Shown piece after piece: positions 7,224 to 15,774 of a stretch of 64,000 bases of DNA. The translations under genes and the position numbers were made by a program. The notes under the pieces are model-generated. The model had not been told where the DNA came from, did not search any database, and was given only the letters and a program-made list of their open reading frames with translations. The number at the start of each line of letters is the position of its first letter. Positions within the stretch are counted from its first letter, which is position 1. This DNA is from Ardenticatenaceae bacterium (GTDB lineage: Bacteria > Chloroflexota > Anaerolineae > Promineifilales > Promineifilaceae), in assembly GCA_030065875.1 (NCBI GenBank), contig JASJCR010000019.1, positions 1 through 64,000 on the forward strand, given 5' to 3'.

Positions 7224-8837
7224 TCACTTTATGTTTTTCTTTTCCGCCACCAGCACGATATTGGTTGGCGGCCATGGATGGGGAATCAACTCGCCTGTTT
7301 TATTTTTAGTAAAGAGAGCAACCGAGCCCTCCCAGCGATTTTTTACGATCCAGGGGTTGGTGTAGACGCGCGATAGGGCCTCCGGCTCGTTTGGATTTTC
7401 CAAAATGCGGAATCCGGCCGCCGCAACCGCCCGTTTCCAGTCGGCAAAGCTCCAGAACGCGAATGCCTCATGCATTTCGCTGTCCCAGCTATCGAGATAA
7501 TCTTTTTTGCTCATAAACTCGGCCGCGGCCTGCAAAGAACAAACCGCATAAGTGTGTTCATTTTCGGTGACGATATCGTACTCAAACGGGTGATGAAAAT
7601 CCCGGGCAAAGCGCAAAAAGCGGCCGTAGGTAGAGAGTGTTTGTAGATAAGGTTCAAGGTCGTCGGCCGTTTCAAATTCAGCCCCAATTTTTTCCTCCAA
7701 TCCATCCGCGCGGTTGAGCCACAACCACACCATTTTTTCCTTGTGGTGTGGACCCACCACGTCGCGAATAATCAGCCGGCCGCCGGGAGCGGTCTGGGCA
7801 AATTTGAGCGCAAAGTAGGCAGCTACCGATTGTTCTCCATCACCATATGAATACAGTTCATGCACGGTAGAGTTGCAGATCGTGGTATTGATGGTGTTGG
7901 GTTCAAAGACCGGCTGCATGATGTTACGCTGATGAAAATAAACAAAAGCCCCCCCAAAGGTGCCTGCCCGCTGCCGTTCGCGAGCGCGAGCCAAAAATTC
8001 ACCGGTGATTTCAATTCCTATCAGGTCCGAATCGGGAAAATCCCGAGCGATCAGCGATAAAAGTGCCCCGTCCGCACATCCCTCATCGACAATTTTGCCC
8101 GGCTGAATTCCATCTTTAATATCGTCATATTTGAGCGACAAAATAAAATGGTTGTTCATCCCCTGAGCGTAGGTGGTGTAATCCCGGTCTGCGGTCAGGC
8201 TGCCGGCGTCATTGAGGAGCGGGTCGCGCCACAGCCGCACGATGCGGCGCGGCACGTGGGGGAAATCCTGCCATAAGTCAAAGGTGGCAGCCGAGAGCCG
8301 ATGTCGCAGTCGCCCGTCAGAGAACCACGTTTCTCCAACATCAACCATGTGTTTGATCAATTCAATGGGGGTTTCCGCATCGCTCTTCAGCTCGGCCGGC
8401 AGGATGGCGAATCCCTGGGCCTGGTACATTTTAATCACCGCCGGGGTCGAGCAGAGCACCACGCAGTTGTCTGGATTCAACACAATTTCCCCTTCCGTTT
8501 GCGCCTCAATTTCCTTGAGCACGTTGTGAGCGAAGCGCGGGGTCGGCCGATAGTGGGGAATACCGATGATGCGATAGCGAATGGCAAAGGTCATTTCTAG
8601 CGGCCGGGCGAAGCGATCCACCCCAATGGCCCGCACGTGAAAGGGGATCGGATTGTAGCGCGAGTGAGCCTGGTTGCTTGACGTGATGGCAAAAATGATT
8701 TGGTCGATGGGATCTGACGCAGCACTCTGGCCGATCAAAGGCAGCTGATCCAGAGGCACGTGCAACACGCGGCGCAAATATTGCTCCTGAAAGGCGGTCG
8801 TGACCAGGTGACGGCCGGGGAAAAGGAGAGTGGTCAT
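7224..8837 (-). CDS. Two-domain protein: nucleotidyltransferase-like N-terminus and SAM methyltransferase
   Basis: 537 residues. The C-terminal half is a class I methyltransferase: KIVDEGCADGALLSL (SAM-binding motif I) near residue 250, IGIEITGEFLARA (motif II) after it, then a long Rossmann-type domain. The N-terminal 230 residues are less clear. The segment TSSNQAHSRYNPIPFHVR near residue 52 resembles the SAQ-SHT-NPF motif of nicotinamide-nucleotide adenylyltransferases and related HIGH-type enzymes, but a clear HxGH is missing, so this domain may be degenerate. The methyl acceptor is unknown. The methyltransferase call is firm; the N-terminal call is inference. Confidence 0.7.
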   Translation of the reverse strand: MTTLLFPGRHLVTTAFQEQYLRRVLHVPLDQLPLIGQSAASDPIDQIIFAITSSNQAHSRYNPIPFHVRAIGVDRFARPLEMTFAIRYRIIGIPHYRPTPRFAHNVLKEIEAQTEGEIVLNPDNCVVLCSTPAVIKMYQAQGFAILPAELKSDAETPIELIKHMVDVGETWFSDGRLRHRLSAATFDLWQDFPHVPRRIVRLWRDPLLNDAGSLTADRDYTTYAQGMNNHFILSLKYDDIKDGIQPGKIVDEGCADGALLSLIARDFPDSDLIGIEITGEFLARARERQRAGTFGGAFVYFHQRNIMQPVFEPNTINTTICNSTVHELYSYGDGEQSVAAYFALKFAQTAPGGRLIIRDVVGPHHKEKMVWLWLNRADGLEEKIGAEFETADDLEPYLQTLSTYGRFLRFARDFHHPFEYDIVTENEHTYAVCSLQAAAEFMSKKDYLDSWDSEMHEAFAFWSFADWKRAVAAAGFRILENPNEPEALSRVYTNPWIVKNRWEGSVALFTKNKTGELIPHPWPPTNIVLVAEKKNIK

Positions 8838-8867
8838 GAGAAGTTAAAAGTGGTAAGTCCTGAGTTT

Positions 8868-9045
8868 AAAGCACGGGCTTGTGGCCCTGTGAGCGAATTA
8901 GCTCGGCGCTGACGCGCCTCTCAGCACGGCCCTCGGGGCCTGTCAGCATTTTAGCTTATAGCTGAAAGAGGCGCAGCCTCGTGCTAAAAGGTGCGCAGCA
9001 CCGTGCTGGTCAGCTAAAAGGGCTACATGGGCGAGCTGACAAGGA
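8868..9045. repeat. GCTAAAAG / GAGCTGAC modular intergenic repeat, copy A
   Basis: The 350-base gap before the small operon is largely this element. It alternates short words such as GCTAAAAG, AGCTCG and CAGCTGAC with small GC hairpins (GGCGCTGACGCGCC, GGCCCTCGGGGCC, GGTGCGCAGCACC). Copies B (10807-10900) and C (11297-11412) share the connecting words but differ in the hairpin cores. No open reading frame is supported inside it. Confidence 0.75.
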
Positions 9046-9092
9046 TATTATAAGTTTGCTGTCAATGGGTAACTTTTAGCGTGATTTGTCGG

Positions 9093-9121
9093 TTGACAGA
9101 AGGGTAGCATTAGGTTATCAT
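9093..9121 (+). promoter_or_regulatory. Promoter of the small two-gene operon
   Basis: TTGACA at 9093-9098 and TATCAT at 9116-9121 are separated by exactly 17 bases. Downstream, before the gene, AACCAT and ATGGTT form an inverted pair and TCTAA words repeat, a possible operator. The nearest start codon is the ATG at 9190. Confidence 0.7.
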
Positions 9122-9189
9122 CTAACCATTAGATGGCAGTCTAATAATTACATGGTTGTCTAACGCTATTGTGGCAAGGAGAGTTAACG

Positions 9190-9369
9190 ATGCACCAGGA
9201 TAACCAACCGTACCAACGCTTGTTGGAAGCGGTCATTTTGATGGCCGAGCAATATGCGGCCGAGGGCCGCTGGCTCGATGCCTTTCGCCTGATTAGTGTA
9301 GGTCTAGAGTTGGCGAACGAAGATTTTGATGAGGTTTCCGGGAATTTGCTTGCCCGGAGCCTCACCTGA
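9190..9369 (+). CDS. Small unknown acidic protein, first gene of a compact operon
   Basis: 59 residues starting MHQDNQPYQRLL. The ATG at 9190 is preceded at good spacing by AAGGAGAG; a longer reading from a TTG at 9169 lacks such a site. The protein is predicted helical (LLEAVILMAEQYAAEGRW, then LDAFRLISVGLELA), with the spacing of a TPR- or SEL1-like helix pair, and is acidic toward its C-terminus. I do not recognise a family. A promoter stands 69 bases upstream, a second small gene begins two bases after the stop, and a strong terminator closes the unit, which argues that this is a real transcript. Confidence 0.6.
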   Translation: MHQDNQPYQRLLEAVILMAEQYAAEGRWLDAFRLISVGLELANEDFDEVSGNLLARSLT

Positions 9370-9371
9370 AG

Positions 9372-9515
9372 ATGGCCTACGCAAACAACAAAATCGCTTT
9401 ATCCCGCGTAAGGTTAATCCAAGCTGATTCATCTGAGCGGTTAAAGAAACGGCTTCGCAAGAAGCCAATTACGGACAAGAATGAACAGGCAGTGATGACG
9501 GTCCGTAAACATTGA
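9372..9515 (+). CDS. Small unknown basic protein, second gene of a compact operon
   Basis: 47 residues from ATG at 9372, two bases after the stop of the preceding gene, to TGA at 9513. It is strongly basic, with RLKKRLRKK near the middle, and ends TVRKH, in contrast to the acidic partner upstream. The intrinsic terminator begins four bases after its stop codon. The charge contrast suggests the two products could bind each other, or this one could bind nucleic acid, but no family is recognised. Coding status rests on operon layout rather than similarity. Confidence 0.5.
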   Translation: MAYANNKIALSRVRLIQADSSERLKKRLRKKPITDKNEQAVMTVRKH

Positions 9516-9518
9516 CTG

Positions 9519-9558
9519 GTGTGTTTGCGCTAGGGGTAGATCGCAAACACACTTTTTT
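9519..9558 (+). terminator. Intrinsic terminator of the small operon
   Basis: GTGTGTTTGCG and CGCAAACACAC form perfect 11-base arms (9519-9529 and 9542-9552) around a 12-base loop, followed directly by six T. This is a textbook rho-independent terminator and the clearest one in the window. Confidence 0.92.
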
Positions 9559-9720
9559 CATTTATAATGGCCTCATGCAAAGCTCAAATATATATTGATT
9601 TGTATAAACTGTAGAGGGGTGTATTGGTTTAATGGTATATTAGTTATTGGTTATTAGTATATTAGTCGAACCGTAAATCATTAAATCAAACCTTTCGTAA
9701 TTCGTATTTCGTAAATCCAC

Positions 9721-10806
9721 ATGACTTCACCACGACTTTCCTGGGATATCGGCACCGCATATGACCTGTTTGTCAGCTTACACACCCTCCATCACCCGGG
9801 GGATTTTGGCTTACGGGGGTCGTGGGCCGTCGGGGTCAGATCCCGCCTGCCGCAGGAAAGCCGGGAATTTTTACAGGAGGCGATGGAATTTGTCGCCTGG
9901 CCGCTTGACTGGGTATACAGCTTACCCGCCCCAAAAAGTTCCCGTGAGGTGTTTGCGGCCCTGAGCGTTTTGCGCCCGGAAGAGCGTCTTCCCCAGCTGT
10001 CCGGGGTGAAGCGAGACAGCGAAGATCCATTAAATCAGATGTTGTGGCGGGTGGCCGACACCGGTCGAGTAACGGCCGATATTGAAGCGGAAGTATTTGA
10101 TGTGATTCGGCAGCGCTATGGGGATAAAAAAATCAAGTCGATGAAAAAAGGGGTCAAGCTGTCGCTGCAGTGGTGGGCCCAACTTGAACGATTTGGTGAT
10201 CAGTTTTTGACCGCTCTTGAAGCGTATTACGATTCATTTTTCCAAGAAGACGAGCGGCGTATTCGGCCGGCAATGGAAGATGCTCTCGAACGGGCGCAAC
10301 ATCTGGCTGAAAATTTGTCGATCGCCGACCTGCTGCAGGAGCTCTCCCAGGGGGTGCAGTTTAACGAACCGCCACAGACCAAAGAGCTGGTGCTGGCTCC
10401 CACATTTTGGGGCAGCCCGCTTCTCCTTCTCGGTCCAACCTGTGAAGATCGACAGATCATCCTCTTTGGCGGCCGGCCGGCCGATGCGTCAATTGTTCCT
10501 GGAGACCCGGTGCCGGACACCCTCTATCAATCTCTCAAAGCGCTGGCTGATCCTACCCGTCTCAAAATATTAAAATACCTGATGGAAGAGCCTTTGACCC
10601 CCAGCGAATTGGCCACCCGCTTGAGGCTACGGCCGCCTACCGTCGTACACCATTTGCAAACCCTGCGGCTGGCCAGGTTGGTCATGGTTACCTATGAAGA
10701 TGAAGGGAAGCGGTACCGTGCCCGTCACGCGGCCGTGCGCGAAACCGCGCGCCTGCTCGATAAATTCCTGGGCGTCAAAGAGCGTGAAGTGGCCACGATA
10801 TTTTAG
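9721..10806 (+). CDS. ArsR-type winged-helix regulator with large N-terminal domain
   Basis: 361 residues. The C-terminal 90 residues are an ArsR-like winged helix: LADPTRLKILKYL near residue 275, LTPSELATRLRLRPPTVVHHLQTL as the recognition unit (described by its ends, residues 290-313), then a wing with YEDEGKRYRAR. The N-terminal 260 residues, beginning SWDIGTAYDLFVSL, are helical and typical of ArsR proteins with an added ligand-sensing domain. No metal-binding cysteine pair is visible in the helix-turn-helix, so it probably does not sense metals. The 160-base upstream gap is AT-rich with TTAGTTATTGGTTATTAG words and no clear promoter. Target genes are unknown; the VOC gene downstream is a candidate. 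Confidence 0.82.
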   Translation: MTSPRLSWDIGTAYDLFVSLHTLHHPGDFGLRGSWAVGVRSRLPQESREFLQEAMEFVAWPLDWVYSLPAPKSSREVFAALSVLRPEERLPQLSGVKRDSEDPLNQMLWRVADTGRVTADIEAEVFDVIRQRYGDKKIKSMKKGVKLSLQWWAQLERFGDQFLTALEAYYDSFFQEDERRIRPAMEDALERAQHLAENLSIADLLQELSQGVQFNEPPQTKELVLAPTFWGSPLLLLGPTCEDRQIILFGGRPADASIVPGDPVPDTLYQSLKALADPTRLKILKYLMEEPLTPSELATRLRLRPPTVVHHLQTLRLARLVMVTYEDEGKRYRARHAAVRETARLLDKFLGVKEREVATIF

Positions 10807-10900
10807 CTGATCAGCGCGGGGCTATGCCCCTGTCAGCTAGCTGCTAAAAGGCGCGTAAGCGCCGAGCTGAGGGCTAAAAGCCACGTAGTGGCGGGCTATA
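10807..10900. repeat. GCTAAAAG / GAGCTGA modular intergenic repeat, copy B
   Basis: Fills the gap between the ArsR gene and the VOC gene. It contains GGGGCTATGCCCC, GGCGCGTAAGCGCC and CCACGTAGTGG hairpin cores joined by GCTAAAAG and GAGCTGA words. Confidence 0.75.
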
Positions 10901-10914
10901 TCAAGGAGTTTTTC

Positions 10915-11295
10915 ATGTCATTTTCCCACGGCCGTCTGGTCGCTTTACACCCGGTTTTACCGGTTCGCGATGTCTCCAAATCGGTCGAATTTTATCAAAA
11001 ATTAGGTTTTGAATCGCTTTTTCAGGACAATCCGCAAGAACCACGCTACGCTGGTCTTCAGCGAGACGGTATCGAACTGCATGTCCAGTGGCATGAGCCG
11101 GAAGGATTTGCCGAAAACGTCGATCGGATTAATTTGCGTATCGTTGTTGAAAACATCGAAACGCTTTTTACTGAGTTTGAGCCAGCAGGTGTTTTCCACG
11201 AGCAAACCGCGCTGCGCGACACCGCCTGGGGGACCCGAGAGTTCGCTTTTTATGATCCGGATGGGAATGGGTTGACCTTTTATCGAGATTTATAA
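10915..11295 (+). CDS. VOC superfamily protein (glyoxalase/bleomycin-resistance-like)
   Basis: 126 residues. Paired beta-alpha-beta-beta-beta modules of the vicinal oxygen chelate fold: LHPVLPVRDVSKSVEFYQKLGF near residue 10 (described by its ends), then the second module ending FAFYDPDGNGLTFY near the C-terminus. The length and the DPDGN-FY ending match bleomycin-resistance-type proteins, which bind hydrophobic ligands or metal. I start it at ATG 10915 because AAGGAG lies six bases upstream; a GTG at 10888 would run from inside the repeat. The substrate cannot be told. Confidence 0.87.
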   Translation: MSFSHGRLVALHPVLPVRDVSKSVEFYQKLGFESLFQDNPQEPRYAGLQRDGIELHVQWHEPEGFAENVDRINLRIVVENIETLFTEFEPAGVFHEQTALRDTAWGTREFAFYDPDGNGLTFYRDL

Positions 11296-11296
11296 A

Positions 11297-11412
11297 GCAT
11301 ATTAGCGCGCCACCTTGTGGCTAATAGCTCGGCGCTGACGCGCCTGTCAGCTTTAAGCTATTAGCTGAAAGGGCCGCAGAACCGAGCTGTAAGGGGCAAA
11401 GCCCCGTGCTAA
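11297..11412. repeat. GCTAAAAG / AGCTCG modular intergenic repeat, copy C
   Basis: Third copy of the modular element, between the VOC gene and dnaE. GGCGCTGACGCGCC recurs as in copy A, with CCACCTTGTGG and GGGGCAAAGCCCC hairpin cores joined by CTATTAGCTG and GAGCTG words. Confidence 0.75.
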
Positions 11413-11453
11413 CAACCTAATCTTAAAATTTCTCCCGTTTTTGGGTGCCCTTG

Positions 11454-11462
11454 TGCTATAAT
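11454..11462 (+). promoter_or_regulatory. Extended -10 promoter upstream of dnaE
   Basis: TGCTATAAT at 11454-11462 is an extended -10 element with a consensus hexamer. The -35 region is poor, as is common for extended -10 promoters. About 100 bases of leader follow, including the CAGAC-type repeat (about 11500-11569) right before the ATG. Confidence 0.6.
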
Positions 11463-11570
11463 CTGAGCCGCGGGATATTACAACAAAACCTATTAGATCA
11501 GAGAGTAGAGACCAGGGACCAGAGAGCGATTCTCAACCTTCTCTCCTGTCTCTGGTCTCCAGTCTTTAAC

Positions 11571-14500
11571 ATGTGTTTAGATCAGCAAAAATTTGTCCAT
11601 CTTCACTGTCACAGCGAATATTCACTTCTTGACGGGTTGAGCCGTATTGATGACCTGGTCGAGCGAGCGGCCGAACTGGGACAGCCGGCCATCGCCCTCA
11701 CCGATCACGGGACGATGTACGGCACCATGCCGTTTTATCGCGCCGCCAAAAAAGCCGGGGTTAAGCCGATTATCGGGGTCGAAACGTACATGGCCGCGCG
11801 CACCATGCACGACAAGGAGCCGCGGCTCGACAAAGACCGCTTTCATTTGCTCCTGCTGGCCCAAAACCAAACCGGCTACCTGAATTTACTGGAAATCGCT
11901 TCCGCTTCCCAACTGGAGGGGTATTACTACAAACCGCGTATCGACCGCGCCTTTTTAGCCCAATACAATGAAGGGCTAATCGCCACTTCCGGCTGTCTGG
12001 CGGCCGAAGTGCCACAGGCGCTCATGCACAACAAACTCGATCAAGCCAAACAGCTGATGGGAGAGTACCTCGATATTTTTGGCAAGGAGCGCTTCTTTAT
12101 CGAGCTGCAGGAACACTCGATTCCCGAATTAACAGACGTCAACAAGAAGCTGATTGAGATGTCGCGTCATTTTGGGCTGGAAAATAATTTTGTCGTTACC
12201 AACGACGTCCACTACACGCTGGCCGAAGATGCTGACCCCCATCAGGTATTGCTCTGTATCCAAACCGGATCGACGATACAAAATCCGAAGATGACTTTTT
12301 CGGATCAGGAGTATTATCTCAAGTCGTATGAAGAGATGGCCACCCTGTTTAAAGAATACCCGGATGATATCGTCAAAAATTCGCTGATGAACAGCGTGCT
12401 CATTGCGGAGAAATGCGATGTCAATCTCGACTCTGAAGGGTATCACTTGCCAATTTTTGAGGTTCCCGAAGGAGAAACCGCCAAAAGCTATCTGCGAAAT
12501 CTGTGTGAGAAAGGGTTGGTTTGGCGATACGGGGCTGGGCGAGCGGCCGGCGATGAGGGGCTGCGCAACCGTCTCAATCACGAATTGGGGATTATCGGCC
12601 GGATGGGGTTTGAAACGTATTTCCTGATTGTTTGGGATTTGTGTGAATGGGCGGTACGTTCGGATGGGTGGTGGGCAGCCAATCAAGATCCTTACCCGTA
12701 CAGCAGCTATGAAGAATGGAAACGCAACGATATCTGGTGGAACGTCCGCGGCTCCGGAGCCGGTTCGGTCGTGGCGTATTCGCTGGGCATCACCAGCATT
12801 GATCCCCTGCGTAACGGCTTGATTTTTGAACGGTTCTTAAACCCCGGCCGCGTTTCGATGCCGGATATCGATCTCGATTATCCGGATGACGTACGCCACT
12901 GGATGGTCGCTTACGCCAAGCGACGCTACGGCCATGAAAAAGTAGCCCAAATCATCACCTTTGGGACGATGGGCGCGCGGGCGGCGATTCGCGACGTCGG
13001 CCGGGCGCTCGATGTGTCTCTGCCGGAAGTAGACGGCCTGGCCCGCCTGATCCCAGCCATTCCCGGCAAGCCGGTCAAAATTCAAAACGTCCTTGATCCC
13101 GAACACGAATTTTACTCAAAAGAGCTCGAAGAGCGATACAAACGGGAACAGGTCGTGCGGCAGATTGTCGACAACGCCCAATCGGTGGAGGGGTTATCAC
13201 GTCACGCTTCCAGCCATGCGGCCGGGGTCATTATTTCCGATGAACCGCTGGTTAAGTATGTGCCCCTCAACCGGCCAACCAGCGGCGAAGAAGGACTGGG
13301 CGGTGTTGACCGGGTCACCCAATGGCCGATGGAAATTGTCGAATCAATCGGCTTGCTCAAGGTCGATTTTCTCGGTTTGAGTACCCTAACCGTCATGCGC
13401 CGGGCGGCCCGTATCATCGAAGAGCGGTATGGCACCCAGTACACGATGGACAACATTCCCTATGATGTCGGGCACGTCGGCCCCGATCCCACCAAAAAGC
13501 CGGAAAAGCTGTTTGACATGCTGGCCAGGGGGCAGGTGGCCGGGGTGTTCCAGGTTGAAGGGGCCGGGATGCGCAAGCTGATGATGGAGATGCGGCCGCA
13601 GCTGTTTGATCACATTATCGCCGCGATTTCCCTTTATCGGCCGGGGCCAATGGAAAATATTCCCGAATATATTCGGCGGATGCACGCATCGATATTTGAT
13701 GATCAGGACATTGTTGAGTATCACCACGACGATCTTGAGCCGATTTTGAACGACACCTACGGTATTTTGGTTTATCAAGAGCAAATTATTCGCATTGCTT
13801 CTGATCTGGCCGGCTATGAACCCGGCGAGGCGGACATGATCCGCAAAGCGGTCTCCAAAAAGAAAAAGAAGCTGATGGAGGAACACCGCATCAAATTCAC
13901 CGATGGGGCGATGGCCCGTGGGTACACTCGTGAGGTGTGTGAAGCGATCTGGGGTGATATTGAGTTTTTTGCTCGCTACGGGTTTAACAAGGCCCACGCG
14001 GCCGATTACGCCAAAGTGACCTGTCAAACCGCTTTTCTCAAAGCCCATTATCCGGTTGAGTATTTAACCGCCATGCTTTCGGTGGAGCGGGACAAAACGG
14101 AAAAGGTGCAGCGCTACTTTGCCGAAGCCAAAAATTTGGGGATTGTGGTTGGTGCCCCCGACATCAACCGGTCTCATCTCGACTTCTCAATTGAAGACGA
14201 TGGTGAGAAGCCGGTCATCCGTTTTGGATTGGGGGCGGTTAAAAATGCCGGGGAGGCAGCCCTCAACCTGATTTTGGCAGAGCGACAGGAAAACGGTCCC
14301 TTTGCCAGCCTGCAGGATCTGGCTGAGCGCGTCGACTTACGCAAAGTGGGGAAGCGGGCAATGGAATACGTCATTAAAGCGGGGGCGATGCGCGAATTTG
14401 GCTCGGTGCCGCAAATGGTCGACGCGATGGAGCGGCTGGTGCAGTTTAGCGGCTCTCACCATCAGGCCGCCTCGGCCGGGCAAATGATGCTTTTTGGTGG

Positions 14501-15650
14501 GGCAATGGCGCCGGTGGCCCTGAGTATCGATCTGCTGCGGCCGGAAGCGGAGTTTGCCAACATCGACTACAAAGAGGTCCTGGCCTGGGAAAAAGAGGCG
14601 CTGGGTGTTTATGTTTCTGAGCATCCCCTTGAGCGACCGCTGGCCTCCCTCAAAAACCTGGTAACCATTTCACTGGAAGATTTAGACGCCAATCACAACG
14701 GCCGGCAAATTAAAATTGCCGGGATGTTGAGCCAGCTGCGGCCGTTAACCACCAAGAAAGGGGATCCGATGGCTTTTGGGGCCCTTGAAGATTTGACCGC
14801 TAAGGTGGATCTGGTCTTTTTCCCCCGGACGTGGGCCGCTCACCGGGCGCAGGCTCATGTCGATCAGGTGATGCTGGTGTACGGCAAGGTTCAGGCGGAT
14901 GACAAAGGGGTTTCGGTGATTGTAGACAGAATTGACATCAACCCCCAAATTGCCCGGGCGGCCAACGAACCGTTGGTGAGTCAAACTTCTTTAAATATCG
15001 TGGCAGATGAGAAGCTACAGACTACAGACCACAGACCACAGGCTACAGACCAGACACCAGAGACCAGAGACCAAAGACGGGAGAAAAATGGCGTGGCTGC
15101 GGCGGCATCTTCTACCCAATCTCAAACACCCAACCCCCATCACCCAACACCTAATACCCAACACCCATCACCCATCACCCATCACCCAACACCCAACACC
15201 CAGCACCCAGCACCCGATGCCGATGGCCCACCTCCACCACCAAACTTTGATGATGAGTGGCTGAATGCCCATGCAGATAAGAGACCAGAGACTGGAGACC
15301 AGAGACAGGAGACAACAGACCACAGACTTCAGACTTCAGCTAGGTCGTCTGATACCCAACACCCAACACCCAACACCCATCACCCACCACCCAGCACCCA
15401 ACACCCACCACCCAGCACCCAACACCCGCCCAAGCAAATCGTGGTGGAGATATCAGAAGAATCACATTGGCAGGCCGCTATACGCCAGGCGCTGGAAATC
15501 GCCAGCCGGTATCAGGGGGTTGATTCGATCACGATGGAGCTGCCGGAGCAAAAGGTGCAGATCGATTTCCCTAACTGTACAACGCGCTATACCAAGGAAC
15601 TCAAAAAGAAGCTTGAAGGATTGGTGGGGGTTCGCGGGGTGCGGGTTTAA
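11571..15650 (+). CDS. dnaE: DNA polymerase III alpha subunit DnaE with repeat-derived linker
   Basis: 1359 residues from ATG 11571; the frame is open further upstream but only through repeat sequence. N-terminal PHP domain (FVHLHCHSEYSLLDG near residue 7, ALTDHGTMYG near 43), then the C-family polymerase core (NVRGSGAGSVVAYSLG near 394, PDIDLDYPDD near 429 with catalytic Asp residues, SSHAAGVIIS near 545, FARYGFNKAHAADYA near 803), a helix-hairpin-helix, and an OB fold (IKIAGMLSQLRPL near 1046). Residues about 1147-1288 are low complexity: QTTDHRPQ-type words and HPTPNTQHP-type words, translated from dispersed repeats. A conserved C-terminal segment resumes after them. It is the replicative polymerase; no Shine-Dalgarno precedes the ATG. 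Confidence 0.96.
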   Translation: MCLDQQKFVHLHCHSEYSLLDGLSRIDDLVERAAELGQPAIALTDHGTMYGTMPFYRAAKKAGVKPIIGVETYMAARTMHDKEPRLDKDRFHLLLLAQNQTGYLNLLEIASASQLEGYYYKPRIDRAFLAQYNEGLIATSGCLAAEVPQALMHNKLDQAKQLMGEYLDIFGKERFFIELQEHSIPELTDVNKKLIEMSRHFGLENNFVVTNDVHYTLAEDADPHQVLLCIQTGSTIQNPKMTFSDQEYYLKSYEEMATLFKEYPDDIVKNSLMNSVLIAEKCDVNLDSEGYHLPIFEVPEGETAKSYLRNLCEKGLVWRYGAGRAAGDEGLRNRLNHELGIIGRMGFETYFLIVWDLCEWAVRSDGWWAANQDPYPYSSYEEWKRNDIWWNVRGSGAGSVVAYSLGITSIDPLRNGLIFERFLNPGRVSMPDIDLDYPDDVRHWMVAYAKRRYGHEKVAQIITFGTMGARAAIRDVGRALDVSLPEVDGLARLIPAIPGKPVKIQNVLDPEHEFYSKELEERYKREQVVRQIVDNAQSVEGLSRHASSHAAGVIISDEPLVKYVPLNRPTSGEEGLGGVDRVTQWPMEIVESIGLLKVDFLGLSTLTVMRRAARIIEERYGTQYTMDNIPYDVGHVGPDPTKKPEKLFDMLARGQVAGVFQVEGAGMRKLMMEMRPQLFDHIIAAISLYRPGPMENIPEYIRRMHASIFDDQDIVEYHHDDLEPILNDTYGILVYQEQIIRIASDLAGYEPGEADMIRKAVSKKKKKLMEEHRIKFTDGAMARGYTREVCEAIWGDIEFFARYGFNKAHAADYAKVTCQTAFLKAHYPVEYLTAMLSVERDKTEKVQRYFAEAKNLGIVVGAPDINRSHLDFSIEDDGEKPVIRFGLGAVKNAGEAALNLILAERQENGPFASLQDLAERVDLRKVGKRAMEYVIKAGAMREFGSVPQMVDAMERLVQFSGSHHQAASAGQMMLFGGAMAPVALSIDLLRPEAEFANIDYKEVLAWEKEALGVYVSEHPLERPLASLKNLVTISLEDLDANHNGRQIKIAGMLSQLRPLTTKKGDPMAFGALEDLTAKVDLVFFPRTWAAHRAQAHVDQVMLVYGKVQADDKGVSVIVDRIDINPQIARAANEPLVSQTSLNIVADEKLQTTDHRPQATDQTPETRDQRREKNGVAAAASSTQSQTPNPHHPTPNTQHPSPITHHPTPNTQHPAPDADGPPPPPNFDDEWLNAHADKRPETGDQRQETTDHRLQTSARSSDTQHPTPNTHHPPPSTQHPPPSTQHPPKQIVVEISEESHWQAAIRQALEIASRYQGVDSITMELPEQKVQIDFPNCTTRYTKELKKKLEGLVGVRGVRV
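15010..15435. repeat. Two dispersed repeat families inside dnaE
   Basis: Within the dnaE frame, CAGAC/GACCAGAGAC words (about 15010-15085 and 15278-15345) and ACCCAACACCCA/CACCCATCACCC words (about 15115-15215 and 15352-15430) alternate, separated by about 60 bases of ordinary coding sequence (DGPPPPPNFDDEW). The frame stays open throughout. The same two families occur side by side inside recD2. Confidence 0.9.
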
Positions 15651-15774
15651 TTTTTAAAGGCCTCACCCAAAAATGCCGCAGAGGAAGGCGCAAATGAAGA
15701 AGAGGGAAGGAGACAGCAAACTTCAGACTACAGCGGCTCGCTCTGTTGTCTGAAGTCTGTTATCTGAGGTCTTT

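Noticed and set aside
11445-11570. Upstream extension of dnaE
   Set aside because: It starts inside the promoter and runs through a CAGAC repeat; the PHP domain begins right after ATG 11571.
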